Positions 51,986 to 63,580 of a DNA stretch of 64,000 nt are shown here, piece after piece. The stretch lies in assembly GCA_037975125.1 (NCBI GenBank), contig CM075852.1:19061797-19125796 (forward strand). Direction: 5' to 3'. A program made the translations under genes and the position numbers. The number at the start of each line of letters is the position of its first letter. Positions within the stretch are counted from its first letter, which is position 1. The stretch is from Latrodectus hesperus (taxonomy: Eukaryota > Arthropoda > Arachnida > Araneae > Theridiidae). The notes under the pieces were generated by a model, which was not told where the DNA came from, made no database searches, and saw only the letters and a list, made by a program, of their open reading frames with translations.

Positions 51986-52619
51986 TAGAAGAAGTTTAAA
52001 ACCAAAAACGATTTTCTAAAAAAGTCATAGCCAGTGAAAAGCATATATAAATATTGTTAAAATTTTTATTCCTCAGTCAAGGTGCCTCTTGGAAGTAAAT
52101 TACAAATATCAACATGAAAGAAATAAATGTTTAAATTTATATTTTTATTTCACTTATTTTTACCCCTGATTTAAGCTTCTAATTAGCAACCACTTATTTA
52201 TAGCATTGTATGTAAACTTTCATCTAAAACAATAAAAATCTGCCAAGATTGTGTATCCTTGAATACTTCCGTCACTGGGGGCGATCTCGCGCCTCGGTTG
52301 AACATTTCAGAAATCTGGCAAGCCTATCCATAATAGACGTAATCTGATCATTCGTGGTAGGTATTACTGGATTATATACAGTAGACATAATCAGAGCTAG
52401 TATAGAAAACTAATTATTTAAAGAAGTTATTTAGCCCTTATATTATTGCATAAAATGCTAATTATTTAATAGTGAATAAAATGACATTTTAATAAGGCAA
52501 CAGAATTTTGTATAGTTTTAAAGTTATTAATTTAATAATTAGAAACATTAAAAATCCTCAGACTTTAAAAATATTTCATTGATATCAAGTAAATAGGTAT
52601 TAATTACTTTAAATTTTCT
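51986..52619. other. Unassigned sequence
   Basis: AT-rich with a GC-rich patch at 52270-52330 (GGGGGCGATCTCGCGCCTCG) for which I have no explanation. No reading frame of note. Confidence 0.45.
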
Positions 52620-52816
52620 GCTTGAAGGAGGTAGAGGTTGATTTGTTTGTCACTCAGCTGTCATTTGTTGCACAAGAGGGTTAATTAGACCTAGACTTAA
52701 GGTTTTTAAAGTTAATTCCGAATCACTACAAATATCCAAGTTCAAATTGGGATTCAAATCCACGAACTGGTGAACCGAAGGTAAGAGGGCTAACCATTCG
52801 GCTACCAGCTCGGTCT
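52620..52816 (-). mobile_element. Probable second tRNA-derived SINE
   Basis: On the minus strand, GAGCTGGTAGCCGAATGGTT (from about 52816) looks like a pol III A box, and GTGGATTTGAATCCC (about 52765-52751) like a B box, with the spacing of a tRNA gene. The sequence downstream (to about 52620) has no match to the other SINEs here. An (AGAG)n run borders it at 52816-52832. No target duplication found. Confidence 0.5.
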
Positions 52817-53003
52817 GCTAGAGAGAGAGAGTGCGAAAGAGAGAAATTTTGTTAAAAAGGATTTATGAAATCTTGTGTTTAGGTAATTAATGTATACAGG
52901 GCAAATCATCATAAGAGCTAATATGTTTTGCTTCTACTTGAGGTAACACTAATAATTTTCTGTTACAAATGATACTTTACTTAAGAAAATAATTATAATG
53001 AAG

Positions 53004-53015
53004 TTAAAAGAAAGT
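53004..53015. repeat. SINE target duplication, left
   Basis: TTAAAAGAAAGT at 53004-53015, repeated exactly at 53293-53304. Confidence 0.9.
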
Positions 53016-53292
53016 GAAGCCCAGTGGCTTAGTGGCAGCGTTTCACGCTCCCATGATACAGGTCCGAGGTTCGATCCTCGGGCTGGGCAAGGTTGACTCA
53101 GCCTTTCATCCCATCAGTGGGTCGATTAACTGAGTACTAAGCATGCTTGGGAACTAAACACTGGGGGTTTCGCGTTAGGCTGACCACCTAATCGGGACGT
53201 ATGCTTCGCACCCCAGGGTCCTCGGTCATGAAAACAGTTATGGGCACTGTAGGCCTTGGCCCACATGGGCTGTCGTGCCATGGAGTTTAGTT
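53016..53292 (+). mobile_element. tRNA-derived SINE (spider-like family)
   Basis: A 70-base tRNA-like head (53019-53088) is followed by a 200-base body with CATCCCATCAGTGGGTCGAT, TGGGAACTAAACACTGGGGG and GCCTTGGCCCACATGGGCTG. In the head the acceptor arms GCCCAGT/GCTGGGC pair (one G-T), the T arm CCGAG/CTCGG pairs around TTCGATC, and A and B boxes are good (TGGCTTAGTGGC, GGTTCGATCC). The exact 12 bp duplication marks it as a retroposed insertion. From memory the body resembles SINEs abundant in spider genomes. Confidence 0.9.
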
Positions 53293-53304
53293 TTAAAAGA
53301 AAGT
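53293..53304. repeat. SINE target duplication, right
   Basis: TTAAAAGAAAGT, identical to 53004-53015. Confidence 0.9.
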
Positions 53305-56255
53305 ATTTTAGAGGTAGAAATTTTTCATTATCATAGTCATATTGTTAAAAATAAAATTCTAAATTACTATAACCCTATTAAACTGTGTTTTATTTATTTT
53401 GAGTTGGGTTTATGCATACAATCTTTATTGATTTAATTTATTGGTTAGCGTAAATGAAAGAATGTTTAGTAAACTCTAAAATTTTTTTGATCAATGTTTA
53501 ACACCTATATGTACATACTAATTTATATTATGTAAAGTTATAAATTACTTGATAAATTCCTATGTATTTGGAATTTATTAGAATTAAGATGTAAAAACAT
53601 AAGAAAATATTCATATATAAAAGGTAGATGTAGTTTGGAAAATATGATGAGAAAAATGTTCGTTTCTAAAATCGAATGAAATATTTATATTATTTTTAAC
53701 TATAATATGAAATATTTAAAATTAATATGATTCATTCATATTTCAGTACTTCTTAGCTGTTTGCATCCAAATTAAGGATCTTCTAAGGCAGATTCTCTGT
53801 ACCATTAATATAAAATGTATTCTTAAGCAGACTAAATAAAAATTCTTTACAGTGAATTACTTGAGTTAACATACTCTTATCTACATTCAAATTTCATAGA
53901 CTAATTTTTCTTTTTAGTTATTTATCAATAGTCATACTTCATCATAAAGAGAGACGATTATAATCTTAATTTTATGTTTTTTTGTTCTTATTTTTCAATC
54001 TTTTGTTACATATTTCTTTTATATTCTTCAACACTTTACTTTCTCAGCGTCTATAAAGGGTACTCTACCAACATTGAATTGAATTAAAAGAGTGTTTCCC
54101 CGAAAAGTTCAATTTTCAGCTATGATAAATATTTATCATCCACTTATAAGCCACGTTTTCTTAGCTTAACTAATTATTTAATTTGATTATCATTAAAGAT
54201 ATTAAAATCTACATTGCTCATTATTTTAGCTTAGAAACGTGTAATTAAAATGGAAACAAACTTTTGAAATTCATATCAATGCCGAAATCTTTTTTTACAA
54301 TTATTTTAGATTTTTTTTCTTCTATTTTTATTTTATGATTAGCAATCCATCTTCAGCAATTATCAAGGATACAGTTCTATTGCTTTTTATTAAAATGACA
54401 AAACAATTTTCAAAATTTTAAAAATATTGTTTGTAAATGTATGATTTTAGTTTTTCTTAAGTTTAGTTCTTGTAAAATATGAAAATTTAATAACAGAATA
54501 TTATCCATTTTATCTTCAACTTTACAGATATTATAATAAATCTAGATTATGTATTTTTTTAGAAATCCATTGGTGTTTATCAAATACAATAAAATGTTTG
54601 AAATTAAAATTTTTCCTATTAAAATGTTGGCAATTTTCCATTATAACCTCGCTTATAGTCTTAAAAAATAGCATGTTTCTTATGGAGAAGCGAAGATAAT
54701 ACAATGTAGATATGATAATTTTAACAATTCAAAATTTTATTTTAAACTAAATATATTGAATTAATTTTTTTTATATTTTTGAGCAAAAATTAGATGAAGA
54801 GATAAATAAAGCTAAGCGAGCTAATGCTAAACAAAACTAAAGTAAGTTGATACAAAAGATGACTTAGTGATAATTTTGTCCACAAGTCGTCAAGAGTGAA
54901 AAACAAATAAATTCAGAAAATTTTTATTTTGTTTCATTAAAAAAATGGCATTAATTGGTTATACGTACGCAATCGATCATCGATACGATTTTTAAGCAGT
55001 TGGCGCCAGATATAAACATTAACGTTTAAATATATTTTGTTAATAAATGATAATTATTTAATTTATAAAATGTAAATAAAATGTTTGAACTATTTTTCAG
55101 TAGTATCTAAAAATGTAAACCTTTGTAAGCAATACATGATGAAAATGGAATATTATCGACAGGGATTTATGATTTTTTCTTTCCCGTTACAGCGATTATC
55201 GTATGGAGGGAGGTATAATGGAAAAGTAACTAAATGTCGTATAAAAATTGCTTTTTTAAGTATTTTATCTAATGCAAATTTGCGAAAGATATCATATATG
55301 TTGCTTAAAAAATATACAATAATTTTTTATATTTTGTTATAAATTTTATTTTTATTAATTTTTTTATTCGAAGTGTAAAAACAATTTTAAAGGGGTAAAA
55401 CATATGTTTAAAAACTCGCCCACACAGGCAGAAATACAGGTAACACTCAAGATTCATCGATTAAAATTCTATGAGGCTTGTCAAGTGGAAGACTGATGGA
55501 TGTAAAATTGGAAAACCTTTGTTTACATTAGATCCGATATGATCAACGTACGTAAATGTAATGTATTAATCAAGACATTACTGATGACGTCATATCTACG
55601 TCTGGTGTATGAAATTATATCAGTTATTATGAAAACCTTTTTAAAGAAAGGATGAGACTTCGATTAAAAACCTTAATTTCACTAAAATATGCAAATTAAT
55701 CATTTGTGGTTTTTTTAAATGTCACTTCAAGTAAAAAAATAATCTAGGAATTATGCGATGATTAAAACGTTTTTTTAATGACAAAACTATATATGCTGAT
55801 TGCAAAATAATTATAAGTAATATAGAATTCTCTACAATAGTTTTGTATTAATATATGTAAATTTACGCTTAAATCATTCGGAACAAGATGTAGTGAAAAT
55901 CCTAGAAGTATAGTCCAATTAGTAATTAGTGTTTGTAATGACTTACTGTCATATTTAAGCCTTTATTTGATTTTGATTTTTAACTTTTTCCATTTTAAAA
56001 TTTTCTCCCTTATTTTTATTTTTCAAGTTTTATGTCTAATATTGTACATATCTTAGTTTTTATATTAGTTTATATTTTACAATAGAATATGTGAATACGC
56101 ACCACATTTTTTAAAAAGAATACAAAGTTTAGTTTTTAAGAAAAATTTATACCAGAATTAATGTATTTTGTTGTAGAAAAAATATTACAAAAAATTTTTA
56201 AAGTAGGCGAAATCAAAATAACACCATAAATTTATATGTTATTTTTATTGAAACA

Positions 56256-56259
<4 letters not shown>
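53305..56259. other. AT-rich sequence, no gene seen
   Basis: Almost 3 kb without a supported gene. The 85-codon frame at 55085-55342 has AT-rich codon usage and no motif I know. Confidence 0.55.

Positions 56260-56335
<76 letters not shown>
56260..56335. repeat. (TA)n microsatellite
   Basis: About 76 bp of uninterrupted TA. Confidence 0.97.
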
Positions 56336-56338
<3 letters not shown>

Positions 56339-56879
56339 ATGAATACATTTTCGTATATCTATATCTATGAATATAAGTGTTAAACCATAAAATGTATTTA
56401 TACGAACTCTTTATTTTAGGTGAAACTTACAAATTTGTATTTTGTGAGCACTTCTATTAAATTGTAAATTAATTTAAAATACATATTTTTTATTTTGAAT
56501 AAATAGATTTTTTATACAGTGGTATATTAATCAATCGATTAATTGACAAAAAACCTGTTTCTTTTTCCACGAAATAAATTTTTGTTAGATCAAATTTCGG
56601 GAAACATTTTTCATTTTGAACGCAAGAAAACATTTTGTCCCTTTACATGATCTGAAGACATATTTTATCCAACTCATACCAAGTACATGCTTTCCTGAAG
56701 AAAAAAATTGCTTAGTACTTACCAAAATATTTTTGTAGAAAAATAAAAGGCCATGATGGGTGTTACGTTACGAATTAGTTGCGTGTTTTTAGTTCATTAA
56801 TAAGTCTTATTGCCTTTAATATTTTATTTTAACAATAACAACTTAACAAATAACAATTTTATGATTACATTCCATAAAA

Positions 56880-57345
56880 TTAAGTTCCACACCATAATAC
56901 ACAGGTGCCAATACGGTCTTCATTCGACCGCATCCAAATAGCAACTGAGCTAGATTCCCCATCGGATAGGGAAGATGCGCTTCTCATTCCCCTTTAGGGA
57001 TTTACTGTGGCTGAGTTGCCACAATGGGGTCTGGTTGGTTAATGCATTCGTTATCGTTATCGGAAGGTAATGACATCGATTCCCTATTGAAGATCCTTGG
57101 TAAATGGAACACATTAGCTACGTAGTGATTGCAATGTCCTCCATGTGAAATGATACCTCTGGGGATTTACCGCTTGGTCCCTGCTTCTAAATCATGAAGA
57201 CCCTATATTAAGTTTAATCAGTTTTCAACCACCTGGTTCCTCGTTCAAATGAAGTTGCATACCACCTTTAGCTATGGACCAGTGCTATAATGAGAAGGGC
57301 TCAGTTGCACTTGGTGCAAACTTCCTTACTCTAAAGAAATGAGTA
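56880..57345. repeat. Unclassified GC-richer block, probable interspersed repeat
   Basis: About 465 bp with clearly higher G+C than the AT-rich DNA on both sides, but without an open reading frame. It contains a word pair GCCACAATGG/CTGAGTTG near 57013-57030 and a minus-strand CTAGCTCAGTTGCTATTTGG (from about 56955) that weakly recalls a tRNA A box. I cannot assign it. Confidence 0.4.
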
Positions 57346-57668
57346 ACAGAAAATAAGAAAAGATTGCCAGTCAAATTGTATTTAAAAGTATATTTTATTG
57401 CTTGGAATGAATGCGATTGTTGAATATCTTTCTTAATTTTCCTGTATGCAGGGAGTTTTTTTTTATTATTTTTTTAAATTTTTTCTTTTTTTAGTTTTTT
57501 CTTTCTTGCTTTTTACAATCGTATTTTTATTTTATGATATGAACTGATTTTATTATTTGTAGTACTGACTTCTAAACATGATGTTATTTATTTCTGATGT
57601 AAGACTAATATAGATCTCATGCAAACAAAAAATTACATGGAAACAAAGGGTAACTTTTTAACTTTTAG

Positions 57669-57770
57669 TTATCGCATTGATAATTATCATTAGATTGTCA
57701 CTAAAATTATTAAGTTAGCTTATCGCATTGATAATTATCATTAGATTGTCACTAAAATTATTAAGTTAGC
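57669..57770 (+). repeat. Perfect tandem duplication, 51 bp x 2
   Basis: TTATCGCATTGATAATTATC... through TTAAGTTAGC (57669-57719) is repeated without change at 57720-57770. Perfect identity means a recent event. Confidence 0.95.
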
Positions 57771-57885
57771 TTGGATATTTATTTACTCTAATTTTCATCT
57801 AAACATCAAAAATATTTCACCTGAACCAAAAAATTATGTTAATTTTATTTAGAGAATTTTATAGTTAGTAAAAGCAATTTTATTT

Positions 57886-58264
57886 AGGGTATCGTTCTTC
57901 CGCTAGGAAGAGCTGGGTTCGATTCCTAATGCCACCAAAGACGCACCGAATACATGCGATATACGTGCTCGTTAAATCTGTGGAATCAAAAGTCCTGTGG
58001 TCGATTGTTGAGCAGTTACCATGGGTGTAAAAGTCTGGAGAAAGTATCCTCCCCTGCCAGATCAAAGTCAAAATTGAGAGAGTTGATACTCTGGTATTGC
58101 CACCTATCGGAGAAGTCTTAGAGGAAAGTCGTACATTCACCTTTGTGGTGCTCTGTTTAAGCGAAATACCCTGTTAAATTTTTGATTTAATTTCACATAG
58201 CCGTCTTGCTATGTGAAATTCTTGTGCTTGAGATGTCCAAATATCATAAATAACAACAACAAAA
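57886..58264 (+). mobile_element. tRNA-derived SINE, copy C
   Basis: Same family as copies A and B but on the plus strand. A B-box-like GGGTTCGATTCC lies at 57913-57924, the body carries CCTGTGGTCGATTG and CTCCCCTGCCAGATC, and the 3' end reads CATAAATAACAACAACAAAAG. The first part of the head is degraded, so the 5' boundary is uncertain. The minus-strand frame at 57880-58140 is a by-product. Confidence 0.78.
58189..58220. repeat. 12 bp hairpin inside SINE C
   Basis: AATTTCACATAG (58189-58200) and CTATGTGAAATT (58209-58220) pair perfectly around the loop CCGTCTTG. It lies near the 3' end of SINE copy C. Confidence 0.85.
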
Positions 58265-58405
58265 GTTTTTTTTACTACAAATCTAGAATATAGCACAAGT
58301 TTACAAAAAAATCGAATATGCATAATAAGTTTAATGTTACTTTCATGAACATGAATAAATAAGTTCTATTACATGTAGCTATTGTTAGACAAGTAAATTG
58401 ATATT

Positions 58406-58460
58406 GTTCTCTAGAAAAACTCTGCAGTCTCTAGATAAAGTTCTCTAGAAAAACTCTGCA
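58406..58460 (+). repeat. 21 bp direct repeat, two copies
   Basis: GTTCTCTAGAAAAACTCTGC plus A at 58406-58426 and again at 58440-58460, separated by 13 bases that include a partial third copy (CTCTAGATAAA). Confidence 0.9.
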
Positions 58461-59795
58461 TATTTTTTTTTCAGAATCGTATAAATAGTCTGTTATTCTA
58501 ACTTATTGATAGGAAGGAAAATCACAAGACTCTCGAAGATTGGAAACTTTAAAATTTAGAAAAGGAATTATTTGGAATGAGCATCTTCATATGCAATTAA
58601 AACTTTTATTCATAAGATATTTGCTTCAATTTCATTGATGAATATTTAATACAAACATAGAGTTACTATAAATTTTTGTTTATATGTAATAATAATTTTC
58701 ACTATGACTTTACCTTGCAAACCAAAATATCATAGATTCAAGATTAATTTTAGTGTCAGTTGAAAAGTTTTTCTCTTCTTATTACCAATGCATATTTGTC
58801 GAATCGGTACCAAAATAGCTCTCTGTTTTTTATTTAATAAATCATGAATTTGATTCCCATCTTTAGCTTGATGTTCGTAAGAACTGGGAATCCACTTTGA
58901 GCTGTAAATCTCGTGTATTCAAGGAGAAAACCAACCAACCAACCAATGCTTATGGAATATTAACTTCGGCTTAAATAATTATAGAACAGTACACGAGTAC
59001 ACGTCTTAGTGAATTGGAAAGCTATGAATATGACAGTAAAATATTAGTTATTTATTCTTGAATATCTCTACGCTTATCATTCATGCACGAAAATGTTTTT
59101 TTATTTCAAGCATACTTAGAAAATAAACATGAAATTTTTTTATAGTAATAAGCTCCAACGTAATGACACGAAGACTGTTTATTCGATGCAATCATTTTTT
59201 CGCTTTGAATATTTTTACTATCTCATTTCAATTCCTTCATGTTGGCAAAATTCAACTTTTGCTGAGCAATATCAAGAAAGTCATTATTCATTGCAGGCAT
59301 ATCGAAAAGTATATATTCGGTACTAATATTTTTCATCTTTTATAATTTTTTGTTTAATTGTTACATGGACAAGTCTTGCTTTTTTAACAAAACAATATTC
59401 GAATAATATTCTATCCGGGAAAAATTTGTTTATATTTCTCTAAGCGTTCTAAAATTTTGCTTTGCATGTACATATACATCATACATTATATATTCATGCA
59501 GAGAATATTTTATTTCGGTTTGCAAAAAGTACCACAATTTATACTCGAATTAAATAATGACAGTTCTTAACAGTGCATATTCTAAGGGTTAAGTTTCTAA
59601 ATTCAACAAATTTTAGAATAGTCATATTTTATATTCAAGGTGCAATAACTATTACTCTCATTGCTAAAAATTAAGATATCCACGCACTGCCAGTGAAAAG
59701 TCTCGGTATAAGAGGAGGGCAAATATCGCAGGTTAATTCTTGAATGATAAATGTTCACGAAGCTTTCCATTCATATTAATAGAGATATTTTAATA

Positions 59796-60492
59796 AATAA
59801 TTGTAGCACAGGAGGACCAAGTAATAATACTAATGGCGTTCTTTAACAATCATAGTTCATGCTATTGGTAAGTGTATATATTTAAATAATTGTAGTATAG
59901 GAAGACCAGGTAATAATATTAATGGAGTTCTTTAACAATCATAGTTCATGCTGTGGGTAATTGTATATTTCAATAATTGTAGCATAGGAATAACAAGTAA
60001 TAATATTAATGGCGTTCTTTAGCAATCATAGTTCATGCTATCGGTAAGTGTATATTTCAATAATTGTAGCATAGGAAGACCAAGGAAAATAATACTAATG
60101 GCGTTCTTTAACAATCATAGTTCATGCTGTAGGTAAGTGTATATTTCAATAACTGTACCATAGGAAGACCAAATAATAATACTAATGGCATTCCTTAATA
60201 CTCATAGTTCATGCTATAGGTAAGTGTATACACTTATTGTTCAATAATTGTAGCATAGGAAGACCAAATAATAATACTAATGACATTCTTTAATGGTCAT
60301 AGTTCATGCTAAAGGTAAGTGCATATTTCAATAATTGTAGCATAGGAATAACAAGTAATAATATTAATGGCGTTCTTTAACAATCATAGTTCATGCTGTA
60401 GGTAAGTGTATATTTCAATAATTGTAGCATAAGAAGACCAAATAATAATAATGGCATTCTTTAATGGTCATAGTTCATGGTATAGGTAAGAG
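59796..60492 (+). repeat. Tandem array of eight units, about 88 bp each
   Basis: Units start with AATAATTGTAG at 59796, 59885, 59972, 60059, 60148, 60243, 60330 and 60417 (periods 89, 87, 87, 89, 95, 87, 87). Each contains GCATAGGAAGACCAA, then AATAATACTAATGGCGTTCT, AATCATAGTTCATGCT and GGTAAGTGTATATTTC. Variation is mostly single bases plus small indels; unit five/six carries eight extra bases. Units three and seven share the variant GGAATAACAAG, hinting at a higher-order pattern. No reading frame crosses the array. Confidence 0.95.
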
Positions 60493-61732
60493 TAAATTAA
60501 TATTTACACTTAGCTATAACATTAAATTAATATTTACACTTACTTAAAGCATGTTTTATTGGTGTTGAAACAATGATTTGAAACTGTTGCCAAAATTTAG
60601 GTACCTATAAATGACGCACTAATTACGTAATTATCTGGATATCTTTACATAGCATTCACGATAACTGTATCAATAATTCTTCCTCTCGGTGCTTCAAGTA
60701 AATGTTAACCTCAAAATCTTGAATAATAACTAAGATTTTTTATAATCAGAATAATAATAATCATCATCAGAATAATAATAAAACCTACCTTAAATAAAAG
60801 TACATTAAAAATTATACTTTTATATTGACTTAATTTTAGCAAGATACACATTTGAAGCAATTATGTTGTTCCACGTCAATTTCTGTATTGATTAGATATA
60901 ACTCTTTCTATCTATTAGTAAGCTCGAACTATCTGAAATGCTTTTTACTTTAAATCCTGAGTTCAGGTAAATAACATAGCAGGTAAATGGAATTTTGAGA
61001 TTATCAAAAGGTTAAGAACTATTAGTCTAGGGCATCTCTCTCGTTTATTGCTTCACAGTTAAAATTGTTTTCTGCTATATATATTCCTGTTCTAAAACGT
61101 TGAAAGTAATTTTACGTTTTTATATTTATGTGAATTTTTTTACATTTATATTGTCATCATTCTTTCATTGAATAGTTAGCTTTATAGAGTTCTTCTCATT
61201 TTAATCACTTATAACATATTTAAATATCCAGATCTTAAAATGTTTTTGGTATTTTATAAAAAAAGTAATGCTGTAGAAAGATAATACTATTTTTAATCAA
61301 GGAAATGTTTTAAAAAATATTTTATTTTTCAAATAATTTCAGTCTTTTTTAAATTTAAAAAATATGATTTATTTTATTAAAAAATTTTTATTCAATAAAA
61401 TAAATTTTGCTTTCAGTTTAGTCAGGAAGACTAAGTAATTTGTATTGGAATGAAATTGATGAACAGTAAGTATTTTAAAATTATCCTAAATTTATCACAA
61501 AAATAAATTTTTTAAATAATTTTACTTTCCATATAACGTAAAAAATATAATATAATTTATTAATAAATTAAAAAATATCTTTAAATGTTTTTTAATAGTA
61601 TATATGACATGTACTGCTTTCGAAATATGTTGTTTATAATTTTAAATTTCTGTAAATCTGTATTTGTCTCTTTGGACAAAATATAACCCACAATAATTCC
61701 GCGATGGAAGGTATAAAAATATCCAATATTTT

Positions 61733-61750
61733 CAAAAGAAATTTCTTTTG
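61733..61750. repeat. 18 bp perfect palindrome
   Basis: CAAAAGAAATTTCTTTTG is its own reverse complement. Confidence 0.85.
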
Positions 61751-63534
61751 GCGTGCATGATCTTTTGCATTCGAATCTTCAGTGTAGAAAAAAATTTTCG
61801 AACAAGAGTGATATTGATTTTAGGAAAGATAAACTTACTATGACATAAATTTTAGATTTGAAATGTTCTTAACAATCGGTATTTTGTTGACAGAATTTAA
61901 GCATAAATCTGTTTACTATGAAAATTAAATTAAGTACTTTTTATGTAAATAATATTGTACTCTAAATTATATGAATATTATCTTTATCCATTTCATGTAT
62001 GTAAAAGTATTATAAATAGTTGTTTGAAATAAATATAATAAATGGGAAAAATATTATTTAAGAACAATCAATGACTAACAGTAAATATATTCTTAAGATG
62101 TAGGTACAAATTATAATATTTTGAATTTACAGTAAGTTTTTTATGAATTAGTTGCTATTAATATATGAAAATTGAATACAATTGTAATTTATATATATAT
62201 CATCAATAAATACTATTTATTGAACAATCCGAGACTTAGGTTAAATATACTATATAGTATTATTTCTGCATAAATTTTCAAAACAAATAAGGTACCTCTA
62301 AAATTTCAGTAACAAATGATTAGATTAAAGAGTGAAGAACTTTTTATTACTTGGTATCCTTAAGAAGAACATTTTTGACATATTTTAAAATATCCGAAAT
62401 ATTAAATACAAATTTCATGAATAAGCTTATCAGAAGTACTTAAAAAGATTATTACTGTAATTTTTTAGATATAATAATTTATAAATAGTATTTATTTCCA
62501 AAACATGTTTTGAACGATAATTTTCTTTTTTCAGTAATTTCACAAGAAATGTACATTATAACATCATAAGTGAAACAAAACCATGTTTCATTTCATTTAA
62601 AAGTAGTGCTATAATCAATCTGAAGTAACTGATAAAAGCATTTTTAAATAAAAATATGAGATGTTTTGATTATAAATTATACTTTTTGAACAGATGCAAT
62701 TAACTGAATAAACTAGAAAATATCACATACTAGCAAAACATTTTATGAAATATTACATTACTTAACGGATGTAAAAGACAAAAAATAAATTTAACTAAAA
62801 AATAAATCGTAAGAACAGTAAAGTTCAAAAAACTAAGATAGCTTGCATGCTTTCCCGAGTTTTATAAAAATAAATAAGCAAAACATAAAACTATTGCTTA
62901 GGAGCAAAGGTACTAATTTTGTGTGTCAAATATATAATAAGAATCAAAGTGTGTGTTTTAAAACAATAACCTTTCTTATTAGCTTAATATTAGTGTGTTA
63001 TATGTAATTAATATTAGCATAATCGAAATGTATCGATAAGATCGATCTGATCAAGTGTACATAGAGTGGATCCACTTTTCATTGATCATACATCTCACGG
63101 AATTTCTTTTTCTCTTTTTTTTGCAGCAGTCGATTTAAGTAAAGTTTCATCAATAAAAATAAGCAACTAATAATGTTTAGATGATGTAATCAGGAGGTTA
63201 ATCATAGTAGGTCATTCTCAAAGAAGTAGGAGAAAGTAGGTTAGTCTCAAGTCCATATTTGTAGAAAATCCAGCGTAAATACAAGCATAATACAACCAGA
63301 AACAACAAACTTTCGTTTACCAACGTGATATGTAACATACAAGATGTAACTTTTCAGCTTTTTCGTGACTTATATACGGTTACAAGGAGCGAAATTCCAA
63401 AGGTTACTGTTTCCTGAAAATCTCATGAATGAAATCTATTTGTTAGAAGACCAATTTTCTGATCTCGGTATTATGTACAAAATGTATTTTCTTTGGTATT
63501 ATGTATAGAATTATGTATTTTGTTTGATGTTGGT

Positions 63535-63580
63535 ATTATGTGCAGAAGAAAACAGCAAACTGTTTTCTTCTGTGCATAAT
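63535..63580. repeat. 21 bp hairpin with outer inverted flanks
   Basis: ATTATGTGCAGAAGAAAACAG (63535-63555) pairs with 63560-63580 with two mismatches, loop CAAA. Further out, TGATCTCGGTATTATG near 63459 has an inverted partner at about 63575-63592 (CATAATTCCGAGATCA). GGTATTATGT also recurs directly three times between 63466 and 63541. Confidence 0.8.

Noticed and set aside
53019..53088. Possible functional tRNA gene
   Set aside because: Acceptor and T arms pair, but the anticodon arm does not form a five-pair stem, and the sequence is the head of a SINE with a 12 bp target duplication.
59796..60492. CRISPR-like array
   Set aside because: The units are contiguous diverged tandem repeats without unique spacers, in a eukaryotic transposon-rich context.
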